The notes beneath the pieces were generated by a model, which did not search any database, was not told the origin of the DNA, and was given only the letters and a program-made list of their open reading frames with translations. A program made the position numbers and the translations under genes. From a virus, in IMG/VR virus record IMGVR_UViG_3300046412_000165, positions 1 to 35,745 of that record: a stretch of DNA of 35,745 bases. The stretch is one strand, 5' to 3'. Below, one piece after another: positions 1 through 9,082 of this stretch (positions are counted from its first letter, which is position 1; each line of letters opens with the position of its first letter).

Positions 1-2
1 AG

Positions 3-266
3 TACATACTAATTGAATGTTATAGAAAGATAGACCCGACAACATTTACAGATGTATACGATGATATGTGGTTAAAGAAATATGCTACAGCATTAGTCAA
101 GTATCAATGGGGTGAAAACTTAAGTAAGTTCCAAGGTATAGCATTACCAGGTGGGGTTACACTAGATGCTTCACAAATGAAACAGGAAGCACAGGAAGAA
201 ATTCAAAGATTAGAAGAAGAGTCAAGACTGAATCATGAAATGCCAGTTCTTGATATGATAGGTTAA
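3..266 (+). CDS. 13: Neck protein gp13-like, C-terminal part (5' truncated by window)
   Basis: The reading frame is open back to the window edge, so only the last 87 codons are visible; the ATG at 66 is internal. The tail contains KYATALVKYQWGENL and LPGGVTLDA, followed by a Glu-rich helix and a final PVLDMIG. This resembles the C-terminus of T4-family gp13, which with gp14 closes the packaged head and forms the neck that joins the tail. The assignment rests on this recalled family pattern and on position directly before gp14 and gp15, as in T4. Two bases separate its stop from the next start, so the genes are probably co-translated. Only the 3' end can be judged. Confidence 0.7.
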   Translation, partial: YILIECYRKIDPTTFTDVYDDMWLKKYATALVKYQWGENLSKFQGIALPGGVTLDASQMKQEAQEEIQRLEEESRLNHEMPVLDMIG

Positions 267-268
267 TT

Positions 269-1120
269 ATGCCAACAAATGTATTTTTCAACCATGCAGT
301 AAATACTGAGCAACATCTTTATGAAGATATTGTTGTTGAGTCTTTAAGAATGTATGGCCATGATTTGTATTATCTACCAAGAGAGATAATCGAAGAAGAT
401 TCTATATTGAATGAAGATGTTCAATCTAGATTTGGCGATGCATACTCAGTTGAGATGTACATTGAAAACACAGATGGTTTTGAGGGCGAAGGCGATCTTA
501 TGTCAAAGTTTGGCGTACAGATAAGAGACCAAGCAACATTCATTATCTCTCTCAGATCATGGGAAAGATTTATCTCATTGGATACTAATCTTGCATCATC
601 ACTTAGACCAAACGAAGGCGATCTGATCTATTTCCCTTTGTCTGGCGGGTTATTTGAGATTAAGTTTGTAGAACATGAAGACCCGTTCTATCAAGTAGGA
701 AAACTATTTGTGTTCAAACTAAGATGTGAATTGTTCGAATACAGTGGTGAAGATTTCGATACAGATATTGCAGTGATCGACCAAGTAGAAGATGAACAAG
801 CATATACAATTAGTATGACTATGGGTGCTGGTTCAGGTAACTATGCAGTAAACGAAAATGTTAAACTCAATGGTTCTGTAGTTGGTGAAGTTGTCAGATG
901 GGTAGACAATGGTAATAAGTTAACAATTAAAGATAATGCTCAAACTCTTGCAGTAGATGATACACTTGTTGGAGATTTATCTGAAGCATCGTATGTAATT
1001 AGTAGCATCGATGATACTATGACATTTGAAAATGATGGATCAGCACAGAACAAAGACTTTGAAGACAAAGACTCTTCATACTTAGACTTAAGTGAAGTGA
1101 ATCCATTTGGAGAACCATAA
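269..1120 (+). CDS. 14: Neck protein gp14-like
   Basis: A 283-residue protein, slightly longer than T4 gp14 (256). The N-terminus (NHAVNTEQHLYEDIVVESLR, then MYGHDLYYLPRE) and the following QIRDQATFIISLRSWERF are typical of the gp14 neck family, which acts in head completion and head-tail joining. About residues 178-245 form a Gly/Val/Thr-rich beta segment (VNENVKLNGSVVGEVVRW, NKLTIKDN) that looks like an added small beta domain; similar segments occur in gp15 and gp18 here. The end is acidic. The stop overlaps the ATG of gp15 by one base (TAATG). Function comes from family and gene order. Confidence 0.85.
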   Translation: MPTNVFFNHAVNTEQHLYEDIVVESLRMYGHDLYYLPREIIEEDSILNEDVQSRFGDAYSVEMYIENTDGFEGEGDLMSKFGVQIRDQATFIISLRSWERFISLDTNLASSLRPNEGDLIYFPLSGGLFEIKFVEHEDPFYQVGKLFVFKLRCELFEYSGEDFDTDIAVIDQVEDEQAYTISMTMGAGSGNYAVNENVKLNGSVVGEVVRWVDNGNKLTIKDNAQTLAVDDTLVGDLSEASYVISSIDDTMTFENDGSAQNKDFEDKDSSYLDLSEVNPFGEP

Positions 1121-2169
1121 TGTTCGGAACATATTTTTACAATGAAACTATAAAAAGGTGTGTATCAGTATTTGGTACATGCTTTAATAATCTCACATAT
1201 AAAAAAATTAAAGGAGATGGTACTGTTCTAGCAGAGAACAGAGTACCTATTTCATATGGTCCTGGTCATGCATATCTAAGAAGACTAAGAGAAGAACCAG
1301 ACTTATCAGATAAGAATAGAACAGCAATCAGTCTACCTAGAATGGCATTTCAATTGATGGGTTTTACATATGATCAGCAAAGACAACAAAACAAATTAAT
1401 TAAGACAAATAAAACGTCACTTGAAACAACAGGGACTAGTAGAAAGTTTCAATACGCACCTGCACCATATGATTTAGAATTTGAATTGTCAATTCTAGCA
1501 TACAATCAAAATGATGCTTTACAAATTATAGAACAAATTTTACCTTACTTTCAACCAGAATACACAGTTACTATGAAGATGATCGATGACTTAACAGAAG
1601 TCAGAGATGTGCCTATCGTTTTAACAGGTGTATCGATGAATGATGATTATGAAGGTGACTTCGAGACACGAAGAACTATTGAATATACTATGAACTTTAC
1701 TATGAAGACATACTTCTTTGGACCTATCTATACAGGTAATATCATTAGAAACGTTATCGAAAGAGACTACATTAATGATAGTTCAGGTCAATTCACTACA
1801 TCACAAATTGATGAATCTGGTCTTGTTAAAGAAGTTAAACATTATGAACCTGCCTTTGGCGAGTTATGTAATCCAGTAGAAAACTCACAAACAATCACTT
1901 TCCCAACTGCTATAAATAGTAAGATAAGTGTTGATGATGAAGTGTTCTATACGGGATATGAGGGAACTAACCCCCTAGTCTCTAGCATTGCAAGTGATAG
2001 ATTGTCTATTACTATTAATCAAAACGTAACTATAGATAATGCTAAGACACTTATGTTTGTTGGTTCAGTAGATCCATCAGACACGTTTGTTGTAGCAGAA
2101 CAAGTATCCTTCTCAAACGAAGCAGGATTTACAACATACGCAGAAGATAAAGTTAGTGACGCCAGTTAA
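1120..2169 (+). CDS. 15: Tail completion / sheath-stabilizer protein gp15-like
   Basis: 349 residues, longer than T4 gp15 (272). The N-terminal half has the family pattern MFGTYFYNETIKRCVSVFG, then VPISYGPGHAYLRRL and LPRMAFQLMGFTYD. T4 gp15 caps the tail after assembly, stabilises the sheath and binds the neck. The extra length is C-terminal, about residues 250-349, and is beta-rich (SVDDEVFYTGYEG, RLSITINQN), resembling the added modules in gp14 and gp18. A TATAAATA string at 1911 lies inside the gene and is probably chance. The gene sits between gp14 and gp16 as in T4. Confidence 0.85.
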   Translation: MFGTYFYNETIKRCVSVFGTCFNNLTYKKIKGDGTVLAENRVPISYGPGHAYLRRLREEPDLSDKNRTAISLPRMAFQLMGFTYDQQRQQNKLIKTNKTSLETTGTSRKFQYAPAPYDLEFELSILAYNQNDALQIIEQILPYFQPEYTVTMKMIDDLTEVRDVPIVLTGVSMNDDYEGDFETRRTIEYTMNFTMKTYFFGPIYTGNIIRNVIERDYINDSSGQFTTSQIDESGLVKEVKHYEPAFGELCNPVENSQTITFPTAINSKISVDDEVFYTGYEGTNPLVSSIASDRLSITINQNVTIDNAKTLMFVGSVDPSDTFVVAEQVSFSNEAGFTTYAEDKVSDAS

Positions 2170-2184
2170 GGCATTGAAATAATT

Positions 2185-2598
2185 ATGGAAAATGTAGATC
2201 AAAAACTGAACGATATCATGGGTATCGAATCAGAAATCAAAACAGAGACAGCAGAAGTAGTCAAGAAAGTACCTGTGAGAGCAGATAATATTGAAACAGA
2301 CTATAGATATGCTAGAGAAAATCTGTACTCTCTTGTCGAAAGAGGACAAGATGCTATTGATGGCATCTTAGAACTATCAAAAGAAACTGAACACCCTAGA
2401 GCATATGAAGTCGCAGGGCAATTAATTAAAACTGTTTCAGATACAGCAGAGAAACTTATTGATCTACAGAAGAAACTTAAGGATATAGAAGGTGAGTCTC
2501 AAGTAAAGACTCAACACAATCATCTATATGTTGGTTCAACATCTGAACTCCAAAAGTTTTTGAAGAAGTCTAAAAAAAATGAAACTGAAGAAACCTGA
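2185..2598 (+). CDS. 16: Terminase small subunit gp16-like
   Basis: A 137-residue, highly charged and largely helical protein, a little shorter than T4 gp16 (164). The central YRYARENLYSLVERGQDAI, followed by GILELSKETEHPRAYEVAGQ, is the pattern I associate with T4-family small terminases, which form rings that recognise DNA and stimulate the large subunit. A Lys-rich tail overlaps the downstream methyltransferase gene by 20 bases. In T4, gp17 follows directly; here a methyltransferase gene intervenes. The assignment uses both sequence pattern and position. Confidence 0.8.
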   Translation: MENVDQKLNDIMGIESEIKTETAEVVKKVPVRADNIETDYRYARENLYSLVERGQDAIDGILELSKETEHPRAYEVAGQLIKTVSDTAEKLIDLQKKLKDIEGESQVKTQHNHLYVGSTSELQKFLKKSKKNETEET

Positions 2599-3373
2599 TA
2601 AAGAAGATTTATATTTCTCAATACCACACTTTGAACTCTGGCACTCAGTGTTCGATGCTGAAAGAACTCATGCTTACGAAGAGTGGATAAAAAACAACGT
2701 CAAAGATAAGGTTGTTATCGATCTAGGATCGGGAAGTGGTATATTATGCTATCTTGCATGGAAATATGGTGCAAAGAAAGTGTATGGTATAGAACTAGGC
2801 AAAGAACGTGCCGAAATGTCTAGACGTATATTACCAGACGATATAGAAATAATTACTGGTGATATAGAAACTCATGAACTACCAGAATGTGATATCTATC
2901 TACATGAAAACTTCTCATCTAACTTAGTAGCAGAGATTGGTGTGTTCATAACTGAGAGAGCAGTGAAAGAGGGATGGGCAGACAAAATATATCCTAACAT
3001 GATGACATTATATGATGTTGATATTATTGAAGAAGAAAGACTACAAACAAAAATCGATCCAAATACCTATGAAGGTGGAACACAAGAGTTTATAGAATTA
3101 CTTGAACTAGAAGGTGTATTACCAGATAAATTTGGCACTAGATTAAATACTAATATTAAAATTAATTCTAAGGTATGGGAAGGTAAATTCATAGATTTAT
3201 ATAATGACTACGGTCCTGCACTAACTAGACCAGACTTAAATTATCTGGGTTGGGAATCATCTTTTGATGGCAAACATATTATAACAAACTTTAGTGGAAA
3301 AGAAACACACTGGAACATACACAAATGGCGTAAAAGATTAACATCTTTTTCACCAGATGGTGCTGAAGAATAA
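2579..3373 (+). CDS. SAM-dependent methyltransferase, PRMT-like Rossmann domain
   Basis: 264 residues. Residues 45-54 read VVIDLGSGSG, the glycine-rich motif I of class I methyltransferases, followed by AKKVYGIELG with the ribose-binding acidic residue at E72, and IITGDIE as motif II. The surroundings (motif I, then an E in an alpha-helix, then DIYLHENFSS) recall protein arginine methyltransferases or ribosomal-protein methyltransferases more than DNA methylases, and I see no NPPY/DPPY catalytic motif. The substrate is unknown. It lies between the terminase subunit genes, overlapping gp16 by 20 bases and abutting gp17 (shared A at 3373), so it is made with virion-assembly proteins. No clear ribosome-binding site precedes its ATG, which suggests translational coupling. 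Confidence 0.75.
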   Translation: MKLKKPDKEDLYFSIPHFELWHSVFDAERTHAYEEWIKNNVKDKVVIDLGSGSGILCYLAWKYGAKKVYGIELGKERAEMSRRILPDDIEIITGDIETHELPECDIYLHENFSSNLVAEIGVFITERAVKEGWADKIYPNMMTLYDVDIIEEERLQTKIDPNTYEGGTQEFIELLELEGVLPDKFGTRLNTNIKINSKVWEGKFIDLYNDYGPALTRPDLNYLGWESSFDGKHIITNFSGKETHWNIHKWRKRLTSFSPDGAEE

Positions 3374-4959
3374 TGAAACCTAAAAACGAAGGATACTTAG
3401 GGAATCCACTGATTAAAAGATCTGGTGTAGAAATACAATACACCAAGGAAGAACTAGAAGAATACATGAAGTGTTCAGAAAATCCTTCTTACTTCATTGA
3501 GACATATACACAGATCATTTCATTAGATGAGGGTATGGTACCCTTTAAACTTCGTGGTTATCAAGAGAATCTAATAGACTTTTACAATTCTAATCGTTTC
3601 AATGTAGTACTTGCATCACGTCAAAGTGGTAAATCAATAACATCTTGTGCATACTTATTATGGTTTATACTATTTAATCCAGAAGTTACAGTGGCAATTC
3701 TTGCTAACAAAGGTGCAATTGCAAGAGAGATGATTGCTCGTTTAGTTACTATGCTAGAATCAGTGCCGTTCTTCTTACAACCTGGTGTTAAGATTCTTAA
3801 CAAAGGGTCAATTGAGTTTGGTAATGATAGTAAAGTTGTTGCCGCGGCAACATCATCAAGTTCGATTCGTGGTATGTCAATCAACTTACTATACCTCGAT
3901 GAGTTCGCATTCGTAGACGATGCAGAGACATTCTATACTGCAACATATCCCGTTGTTACATCTGGTAAAGATTCTAAAGTAATCATTACTTCTACTGCAA
4001 ATGGTGTGGGTAATATGTTTCATAAGATATACGAAAGTGCTATTCACGAACAGTCAGAGTATAAAGCATTTACTATTAATTGGTATGATGTGCCAGGTAG
4101 AGATGAAGCATGGAAGAAAGAAACTATTGCAAATACTTCAGAAGCACAGTTCGAACAAGAGTATGGTAACAGTTTCTTAGGAACTGGTAATACACTTATT
4201 AATAGTAATACATTATTGGGCATGAGAGCAGAAGAGGCATTCTGGAATAAAGATAATGTAAATGTATACGAGAGACCTAAAGAAGGTCACACATACGTCT
4301 GTACAGTAGACGTATCAAAAGGAAGAGGATTAGATTACTCAACGTTTAGTATATTTGATGTAACGACACAACCATTTCAACAAGTGTGTACGTATAGAGA
4401 CAATACAGTAAGTCCCATGCTATACCCAGATTTACTAAATAAGTATTGTAAACCATATAATGATGCATTAGTTATTATAGAAAACAATGCAGAAGGTGGC
4501 ATGGTAGCAACTCAGTTGCATTATGATATAGAATATCCTAATGTCTTTGTTCAAGGCATGACTAAAGCAGATGATATTGGTGTTACGATGAGTAGAAGAA
4601 TCAAACGTATTGGTTGTTCTACTATGAAGGAGTTGCTCGAAGAAAATAGATTAACGTTAAGAGATCGAGCAACAATAACGGAATTGATGACTTTTGTAAG
4701 CAAAGGTACATCATTCGAAGCAGATAAAGGTTACCATGATGATATGGTAATGAATTTGGTACTGTTTAGTTGGTTTATTACGACAGATCATTTCACCCAT
4801 TTAACTGATAAGTTAGTAAAGAATCTGTTATATGCAGAGCAACAAAAACTTATAGAAGATGATTTATTACCACCAGGGGTGTTCGGAAATAGTTCAGAAC
4901 AAGAATCCTTTGTAGATAATAGTGGTGATAGATGGTTTTTAAGTGGTGATGAGAATTAA
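3373..4959 (+). CDS. 17: Terminase large subunit gp17-like (packaging ATPase and nuclease)
   Basis: 528 residues, shorter than T4 gp17 (610). The ATPase domain has Walker A SRQSGKS at residues 82-88 and Walker B LLYLDEFAF with D176-E177, followed by the coupling motif ITSTANG. The C-terminal RNase H-like nuclease begins at CTVDVSKGRGLDYS, with D313 as a likely metal ligand, followed by IIENNAEGG and a later acidic YHDDMVMNL near the end. It powers DNA translocation into the prohead and cuts the concatemer. Strong family match. The TAATG junction links it to the methyltransferase upstream. A late promoter begins six bases after its stop. Confidence 0.96.
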   Translation: MKPKNEGYLGNPLIKRSGVEIQYTKEELEEYMKCSENPSYFIETYTQIISLDEGMVPFKLRGYQENLIDFYNSNRFNVVLASRQSGKSITSCAYLLWFILFNPEVTVAILANKGAIAREMIARLVTMLESVPFFLQPGVKILNKGSIEFGNDSKVVAAATSSSSIRGMSINLLYLDEFAFVDDAETFYTATYPVVTSGKDSKVIITSTANGVGNMFHKIYESAIHEQSEYKAFTINWYDVPGRDEAWKKETIANTSEAQFEQEYGNSFLGTGNTLINSNTLLGMRAEEAFWNKDNVNVYERPKEGHTYVCTVDVSKGRGLDYSTFSIFDVTTQPFQQVCTYRDNTVSPMLYPDLLNKYCKPYNDALVIIENNAEGGMVATQLHYDIEYPNVFVQGMTKADDIGVTMSRRIKRIGCSTMKELLEENRLTLRDRATITELMTFVSKGTSFEADKGYHDDMVMNLVLFSWFITTDHFTHLTDKLVKNLLYAEQQKLIEDDLLPPGVFGNSSEQESFVDNSGDRWFLSGDEN

Positions 4960-4964
4960 AGGAT

Positions 4965-4972
4965 TATAAATA
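4965..4972 (+). promoter_or_regulatory. T4-type late promoter for tail sheath gene
   Basis: An exact TATAAATA, the T4 late-promoter -10 recognised by the gp55 sigma factor, lies six bases after the gp17 stop and 36 bases before the gp18 start. By T4 geometry transcription would begin near 4978, leaving a leader that carries AACAGGAGAAAAG before the ATG. Confidence 0.7.
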
Positions 4973-5008
4973 AACTAGTATCAACTTTTACATTAACAGG
5001 AGAAAAGT

Positions 5009-6991
5009 ATGGCATTTCAAGTATCACCAGGCGTTCAGATCAAAGAGATTGATCTATCGAATGTTGTTCCAGCAGTGTCCTCTACAGTAGGGGCGTTTGC
5101 AGGTGTATTCCAATGGGGTCCTGTTGACGAAGTAAAAACAGTTTCAAGCGGACAACAATTAGTTGATGAGTTCTACAAACCAGCAGACTCAGACTTAGGG
5201 ACTGAAGACTTTTATTCAGCAGATTCTTTTTTAAGATATGGTTCTGCTCTTAAAGTAGTTAGAATAAGTAATTCTGCTATGAAAAGTGCAAACTCATCTG
5301 GTGCTTCATCGGCACTTCTTAAAAACGAAACGGATTACGAGTCTACCTACGAGAGTGGTGGACAAAACGGAACAGTGGGAAGATGGATATCAAAATATGC
5401 AGGAGTCTTAGGTAATTCACTTCAAGTTTCTGTATGTGCATCTAACAACGCATATTTCAACAGTGGTGCATCAGCAATCAATAACGCAGACGGTTATGAT
5501 GTTGGCGCAACTACAGTCACGGTTGATGCAGGGGCAAATTTCGTCGTAGGCGATATCATTAAGTTTGCTCATGCTCAAAAATATAAAATAACAGACATCG
5601 CCTCTAACGCACTTACCATTCAAGCAATTGGTGAATCCGCTGGAACCGGGTTACTTACAGCAGTTGCAGATGACGAGTCAGTCGACAGATGGTGGGAACA
5701 TTACGCATTATTCGATAAAGCACCAGGAACTTCAGCACATGCTGAAAAACTAGGAGCATCAAACGACGAACTACACGTAGTTGTAGTAGACGAAGATGGT
5801 GCTTTCTCAGGAAGCAAAGGTACAGTATTAGAAACACACGGTTTCTTATCACTCGGTTCAGATGCTAAAGACGAACAAGGCGAATCAAATTATTACAGAG
5901 ACGTAATCGCAAGACAATCTGGTTACGTATACTGGACAGGTCACTCAACATTATTGATGGGTACAGGTAATGAAGCACAGCATAGAACACTGTCAACAGC
6001 AGTGAGTACTGCATTCGTACAAGAAGCAGAACCAATCAATGATTCATTATCCGGGGGTGCAGATGCAACAGCACCAACAACAGTAGAAAAAATTAGTGCA
6101 TGGGATGCCTTCTTTGCAGATGCAGAGACACAAGACTTTTCATTCTTAGTCATAGGTTCTACTAGATCAAATAATGGTGACACAGTTTCAGATCATAACA
6201 CATTAGTAAACAGTGCAGTTTCATTAGCAGAATTAAGAAAAGACTGCTTAGTAATCGCATCACCAAGAAAAACATCTATTGTAAATGTTTCATCCGAAGC
6301 AAGTCAGTTGGCGAATGTCGAAGCAGACTTCACTAACGTAACTTCAAGTTCATATCTAGTGATTGATTCAGGTTGGGTATATCAGTATGATAGATTCAAC
6401 GACAAATATGTATGGGTCCCAGGTAACGGGCATACAGCAGGAATCATGGCAAGATCAGACTTACTACAAGATCCTTGGTATTCACCAGCAGGATTCAGTA
6501 GAGGTCAATATTTAGGAATCACTAAACTTGCTTTCAATCCAAAACAAGCATCGAGAGATGAACTATATAGAAAGAGAATTAATCCAATCGTTACTTTCCC
6601 AGGACAAGGAACTGTTCTATTCGGAGACAAGACTGGATTAGCATCACCTTCAGCATTTGATAGAATCAATGTTAGAAGATTGTTCATCGTACTAGAGAAA
6701 GCAATCTCAATTGCCGCTAAAGCACAACTCTTTGAATTCAATGACGCATTCACAAGGGCACAATTTAGATCAGCAGTTGAACCTTTCTTAAGAGATGTAA
6801 AAAATAGACGTGGTTTAATAGATTTCTCAGTAGTTTGTGACGAATCAAACAACACTGATTCAGTCATTGACAGAAACGAGTTCGTATGTTCGATCTTCGT
6901 GAAACCTGCTAAATCAATTAACTTTATTACTTTGAACTTTGTAGCATCAAGAAGTGGTGTAGAGTTTGAAGAAATCTACGGAGCAGTATAA
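5009..6991 (+). CDS. 18: Contractile tail sheath protein gp18-like
   Basis: 660 residues, almost the length of T4 gp18 (659). The N-terminus (SPGVQIKEIDLSNVVPAVSS, then VGAFAGVFQWGP) and the C-terminal half (AGIMARSDLLQDPWYSPAGF, GITKLAFNPKQ, FPGQGTVLFGDKT, INVRRLFIVLEKAI) are classic sheath motifs; the C-terminal part is the conserved core that forms the sheath lattice around the tube. About residues 150-215 form a beta segment (GATTVTVDAGANFVVGD, KITDIASNALTI) like the added pieces of gp14 and gp15. Its own late promoter precedes it, with ribosome site AGGAG. gp19 follows 11 bases later. Confidence 0.96.
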   Translation: MAFQVSPGVQIKEIDLSNVVPAVSSTVGAFAGVFQWGPVDEVKTVSSGQQLVDEFYKPADSDLGTEDFYSADSFLRYGSALKVVRISNSAMKSANSSGASSALLKNETDYESTYESGGQNGTVGRWISKYAGVLGNSLQVSVCASNNAYFNSGASAINNADGYDVGATTVTVDAGANFVVGDIIKFAHAQKYKITDIASNALTIQAIGESAGTGLLTAVADDESVDRWWEHYALFDKAPGTSAHAEKLGASNDELHVVVVDEDGAFSGSKGTVLETHGFLSLGSDAKDEQGESNYYRDVIARQSGYVYWTGHSTLLMGTGNEAQHRTLSTAVSTAFVQEAEPINDSLSGGADATAPTTVEKISAWDAFFADAETQDFSFLVIGSTRSNNGDTVSDHNTLVNSAVSLAELRKDCLVIASPRKTSIVNVSSEASQLANVEADFTNVTSSSYLVIDSGWVYQYDRFNDKYVWVPGNGHTAGIMARSDLLQDPWYSPAGFSRGQYLGITKLAFNPKQASRDELYRKRINPIVTFPGQGTVLFGDKTGLASPSAFDRINVRRLFIVLEKAISIAAKAQLFEFNDAFTRAQFRSAVEPFLRDVKNRRGLIDFSVVCDESNNTDSVIDRNEFVCSIFVKPAKSINFITLNFVASRSGVEFEEIYGAV

Positions 6992-7002
6992 GGGAGTAAA
7001 AC

Positions 7003-7500
7003 ATGGCAACAATAGATCAGTTTAAAGCACAGTTAATCGGTGGTGGCCCAAGAGCAAACCGATTTAGAGTTTTTATACCAAGATCTGGCAATAAGATTGA
7101 GTTCTTATGTCAGGCCGCACAAATCCCTGCCGCTACAGTAGGTGTTGTTGAGCAAAACTTTAGAGGACACATTCTGAAACTCGCAGGAGACAGAACCTTT
7201 GAACCTTGGTCAGTAACAATCATTAATGATGTAGAGTTTTCAGCAAGATCGGCACTCGAAGAATGGCAAACAGACATTCAAGAGTTAGATTCTGGTGAAG
7301 GTATGACATCATTAGATTACTTAGTAGACAGAGCATTTGTCGAACAACTTAACAAAGACGACTCAGTGTTAGCAAGATACGAATTCTTTAACATGTTTCC
7401 AACTAGTATTGGTGCAATTGACTTATCTTATGAGACAGTCGATGCATTGGAGACATTTGATGTTGAATTCCAATACTCACACTGGAACAGAGTCGTTTAA
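7003..7500 (+). CDS. 19: Tail tube protein gp19-like
   Basis: 165 residues against 163 in T4. The pattern RANRFRVFIPRSGNKIEFLC, QAAQIPAATVG, FEPWSVTIINDVEFSARS and the end VEFQYSHWNRV is typical of the T4 gp19 tube family, whose hexamers stack to make the inner tail tube through which DNA passes. It sits directly after the sheath gene, with GGGAG nine bases before its ATG, and ends ten bases before a perfect hairpin. A second, more distant tube-like protein lies at 13427-13969. Confidence 0.94.
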   Translation: MATIDQFKAQLIGGGPRANRFRVFIPRSGNKIEFLCQAAQIPAATVGVVEQNFRGHILKLAGDRTFEPWSVTIINDVEFSARSALEEWQTDIQELDSGEGMTSLDYLVDRAFVEQLNKDDSVLARYEFFNMFPTSIGAIDLSYETVDALETFDVEFQYSHWNRVV

Positions 7501-7508
7501 TAAGGTGA

Positions 7509-7532
7509 ATATCGCCCTTGATTGGGCGATAT
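7509..7532 (+). terminator. Nine-base-pair hairpin between gp19 and gp20 genes
   Basis: ATATCGCCC (7509-7517), loop TTGATT, and GGGCGATAT (7524-7532) form a perfect inverted repeat. The right arm runs into the late promoter TATAAATA at 7530. The hairpin could terminate or stabilise the gp19 transcript. It lacks a pure T-run (it is followed by AAATATAATT), so read-through is likely. Confidence 0.5.
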
Positions 7533-7537
7533 AAATA
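7530..7537 (+). promoter_or_regulatory. Late promoter overlapping hairpin, directly upstream of gp20
   Basis: An exact TATAAATA. With T4 spacing (last A at -6) the predicted start is position 7543, which is the A of the gp20 ATG, so transcripts from this promoter would be leaderless. Confidence 0.65.
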
Positions 7538-7542
7538 TAATT

Positions 7543-9072
7543 ATGGAAATATTTGGGTTTGAAATAACTCGTAGAAAAGACGAGTTAAGAGAAATAGACA
7601 TCGAAAAGAAGTCTGCTTCTTCGTTTGTACCACCTCAGATCGATGATGGCACCCCTGTCATTCAGCAATCTCCCGGTGGTTTCATATCAGGAGGGGCATA
7701 CGGTTCGTATGTCGACATGGAAGGAAATATCAAGAATGAAGTACAACTCATTCGAAGATATAGAGAAACTTCTTTGGTACCTGAGTGCGATGCGGCCATT
7801 GACGATATCGTTAATGAATGCGTAGTATCTGATACACAAGATAGAATTGTAGCACTCGACTTGCAAGATGTTGATCTTTCAGAAAGCATCAAAAAGAAGG
7901 TGCAAGGCGAGTTCAAGCACATCTTATCTTTAATGAAGTTCAATCAGAACTCTCATGAACTATTCAGAAAATGGTACGTCGATGGAAGAATCTACTTCCA
8001 TAAAGTTGTCGACTCTAAAAACCCTAATAGAGGTATCGTAGATATCAGAAATGTTGACCCTCTTAAAATTAAGAAGGTCAGAAACGTCGAGAAGGAAAAA
8101 GATCCTAAGACGAAGATCGATAAGATCAAAAAAGTTGAAGAGTTTTATGTCTTCAACGATAAAGGATTCGACAGAAGTGGCACTAATGAAGGTGCTACTA
8201 TTAGAATCGCACCAGAGGCAGTATGTTATACTACTTCTGGTATGTTAGATTACACTAAGAATATTGTAATCGGGTATTTGCATAAAGCACTGAAGACTTC
8301 TAATCAGTTAGCAATGATGGAAGATGCACTTGTTATTTACAGAATATCAAGGGCACCTGAAAGAAGAATCTTCTACATTGATGTTGGTAACTTACCAAAA
8401 GCAAAGGCAGAACAATACCTTGCTGAAACAATGAACAAGTATAGAAATAAACTTGTTTACAATTCAGACACAGGTGAGATCAAAGATGATCGAAGACATA
8501 TGTCCATGCTTGAAGATTTTTGGTTACCTAGGAGAGAAGGTGGTAGAGGGACAGAAATATCTACTTTACCAGGTGGTCAGAACTTAGCAGATATTGATGA
8601 TATAGAATACTTTAAAAAGAAACTATATCGATCACTGAATGTACCCATTAGTAGAATGGAGTCAGACAACGGTTTTAATATGGGCCGTGCTTCAGAGATC
8701 AGTAGAGATGAACTTAAGTTCAACAAATTTACAAAGAGATTGCAAAATAAATTTGCTAGACTCTTTACAGACATACTGAGAACTCAGTTGATACTAAAGA
8801 ATGTTGTATCAGGTGATGAGTTCGATGAATTCAAAGATTTCATCAGGTATGATTTCTCTACAGATAATCACTTCTCAGAGTTAAAAGAGCAAGAGATTTT
8901 TAGAGAAAGATTAGATATATTATCACAAGCAGAGAACTATCTCGGTAAGTTCTTCTCAGAAAAATACATTGCTAAAAATGTATTGAGAATGACAGACGAT
9001 GACATTGAAAAGATGGCAAAAGAGATAGAAGATGAAGGTGGTAATGAAGAAGATGGAGACATGGACTTTTAA
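7543..9072 (+). CDS. 20: Portal vertex protein gp20-like
   Basis: 509 residues from the ATG (T4 gp20 is 524). Motifs include RRYRETSLVPECDAAIDDIV, YFHKVVDSKNP, RISRAPERRIFYIDVGNLPK, FWLPRREGGRGTEISTLPGG and YRSLNVPISRM. These are the hallmark portal sequences of T4-type phages. The portal is the dodecameric ring through which DNA enters the head and to which the neck binds. A longer frame from TTG at 7522 would start inside the hairpin and promoter and has no ribosome site, so I chose ATG 7543. No clear Shine-Dalgarno lies upstream, which fits leaderless or read-through translation. The acidic C-terminus ends in EEDGDMDF. Confidence 0.95.
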   Translation: MEIFGFEITRRKDELREIDIEKKSASSFVPPQIDDGTPVIQQSPGGFISGGAYGSYVDMEGNIKNEVQLIRRYRETSLVPECDAAIDDIVNECVVSDTQDRIVALDLQDVDLSESIKKKVQGEFKHILSLMKFNQNSHELFRKWYVDGRIYFHKVVDSKNPNRGIVDIRNVDPLKIKKVRNVEKEKDPKTKIDKIKKVEEFYVFNDKGFDRSGTNEGATIRIAPEAVCYTTSGMLDYTKNIVIGYLHKALKTSNQLAMMEDALVIYRISRAPERRIFYIDVGNLPKAKAEQYLAETMNKYRNKLVYNSDTGEIKDDRRHMSMLEDFWLPRREGGRGTEISTLPGGQNLADIDDIEYFKKKLYRSLNVPISRMESDNGFNMGRASEISRDELKFNKFTKRLQNKFARLFTDILRTQLILKNVVSGDEFDEFKDFIRYDFSTDNHFSELKEQEIFRERLDILSQAENYLGKFFSEKYIAKNVLRMTDDDIEKMAKEIEDEGGNEEDGDMDF

Positions 9073-9082
9073 GGAATAAATT

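Noticed and set aside
1911-1918. TATAAATA inside gp15
   Set aside because: The site is well inside the gene and not followed by a gene start within a plausible leader; an AT-rich genome of this length is expected to contain a few such octamers by chance.
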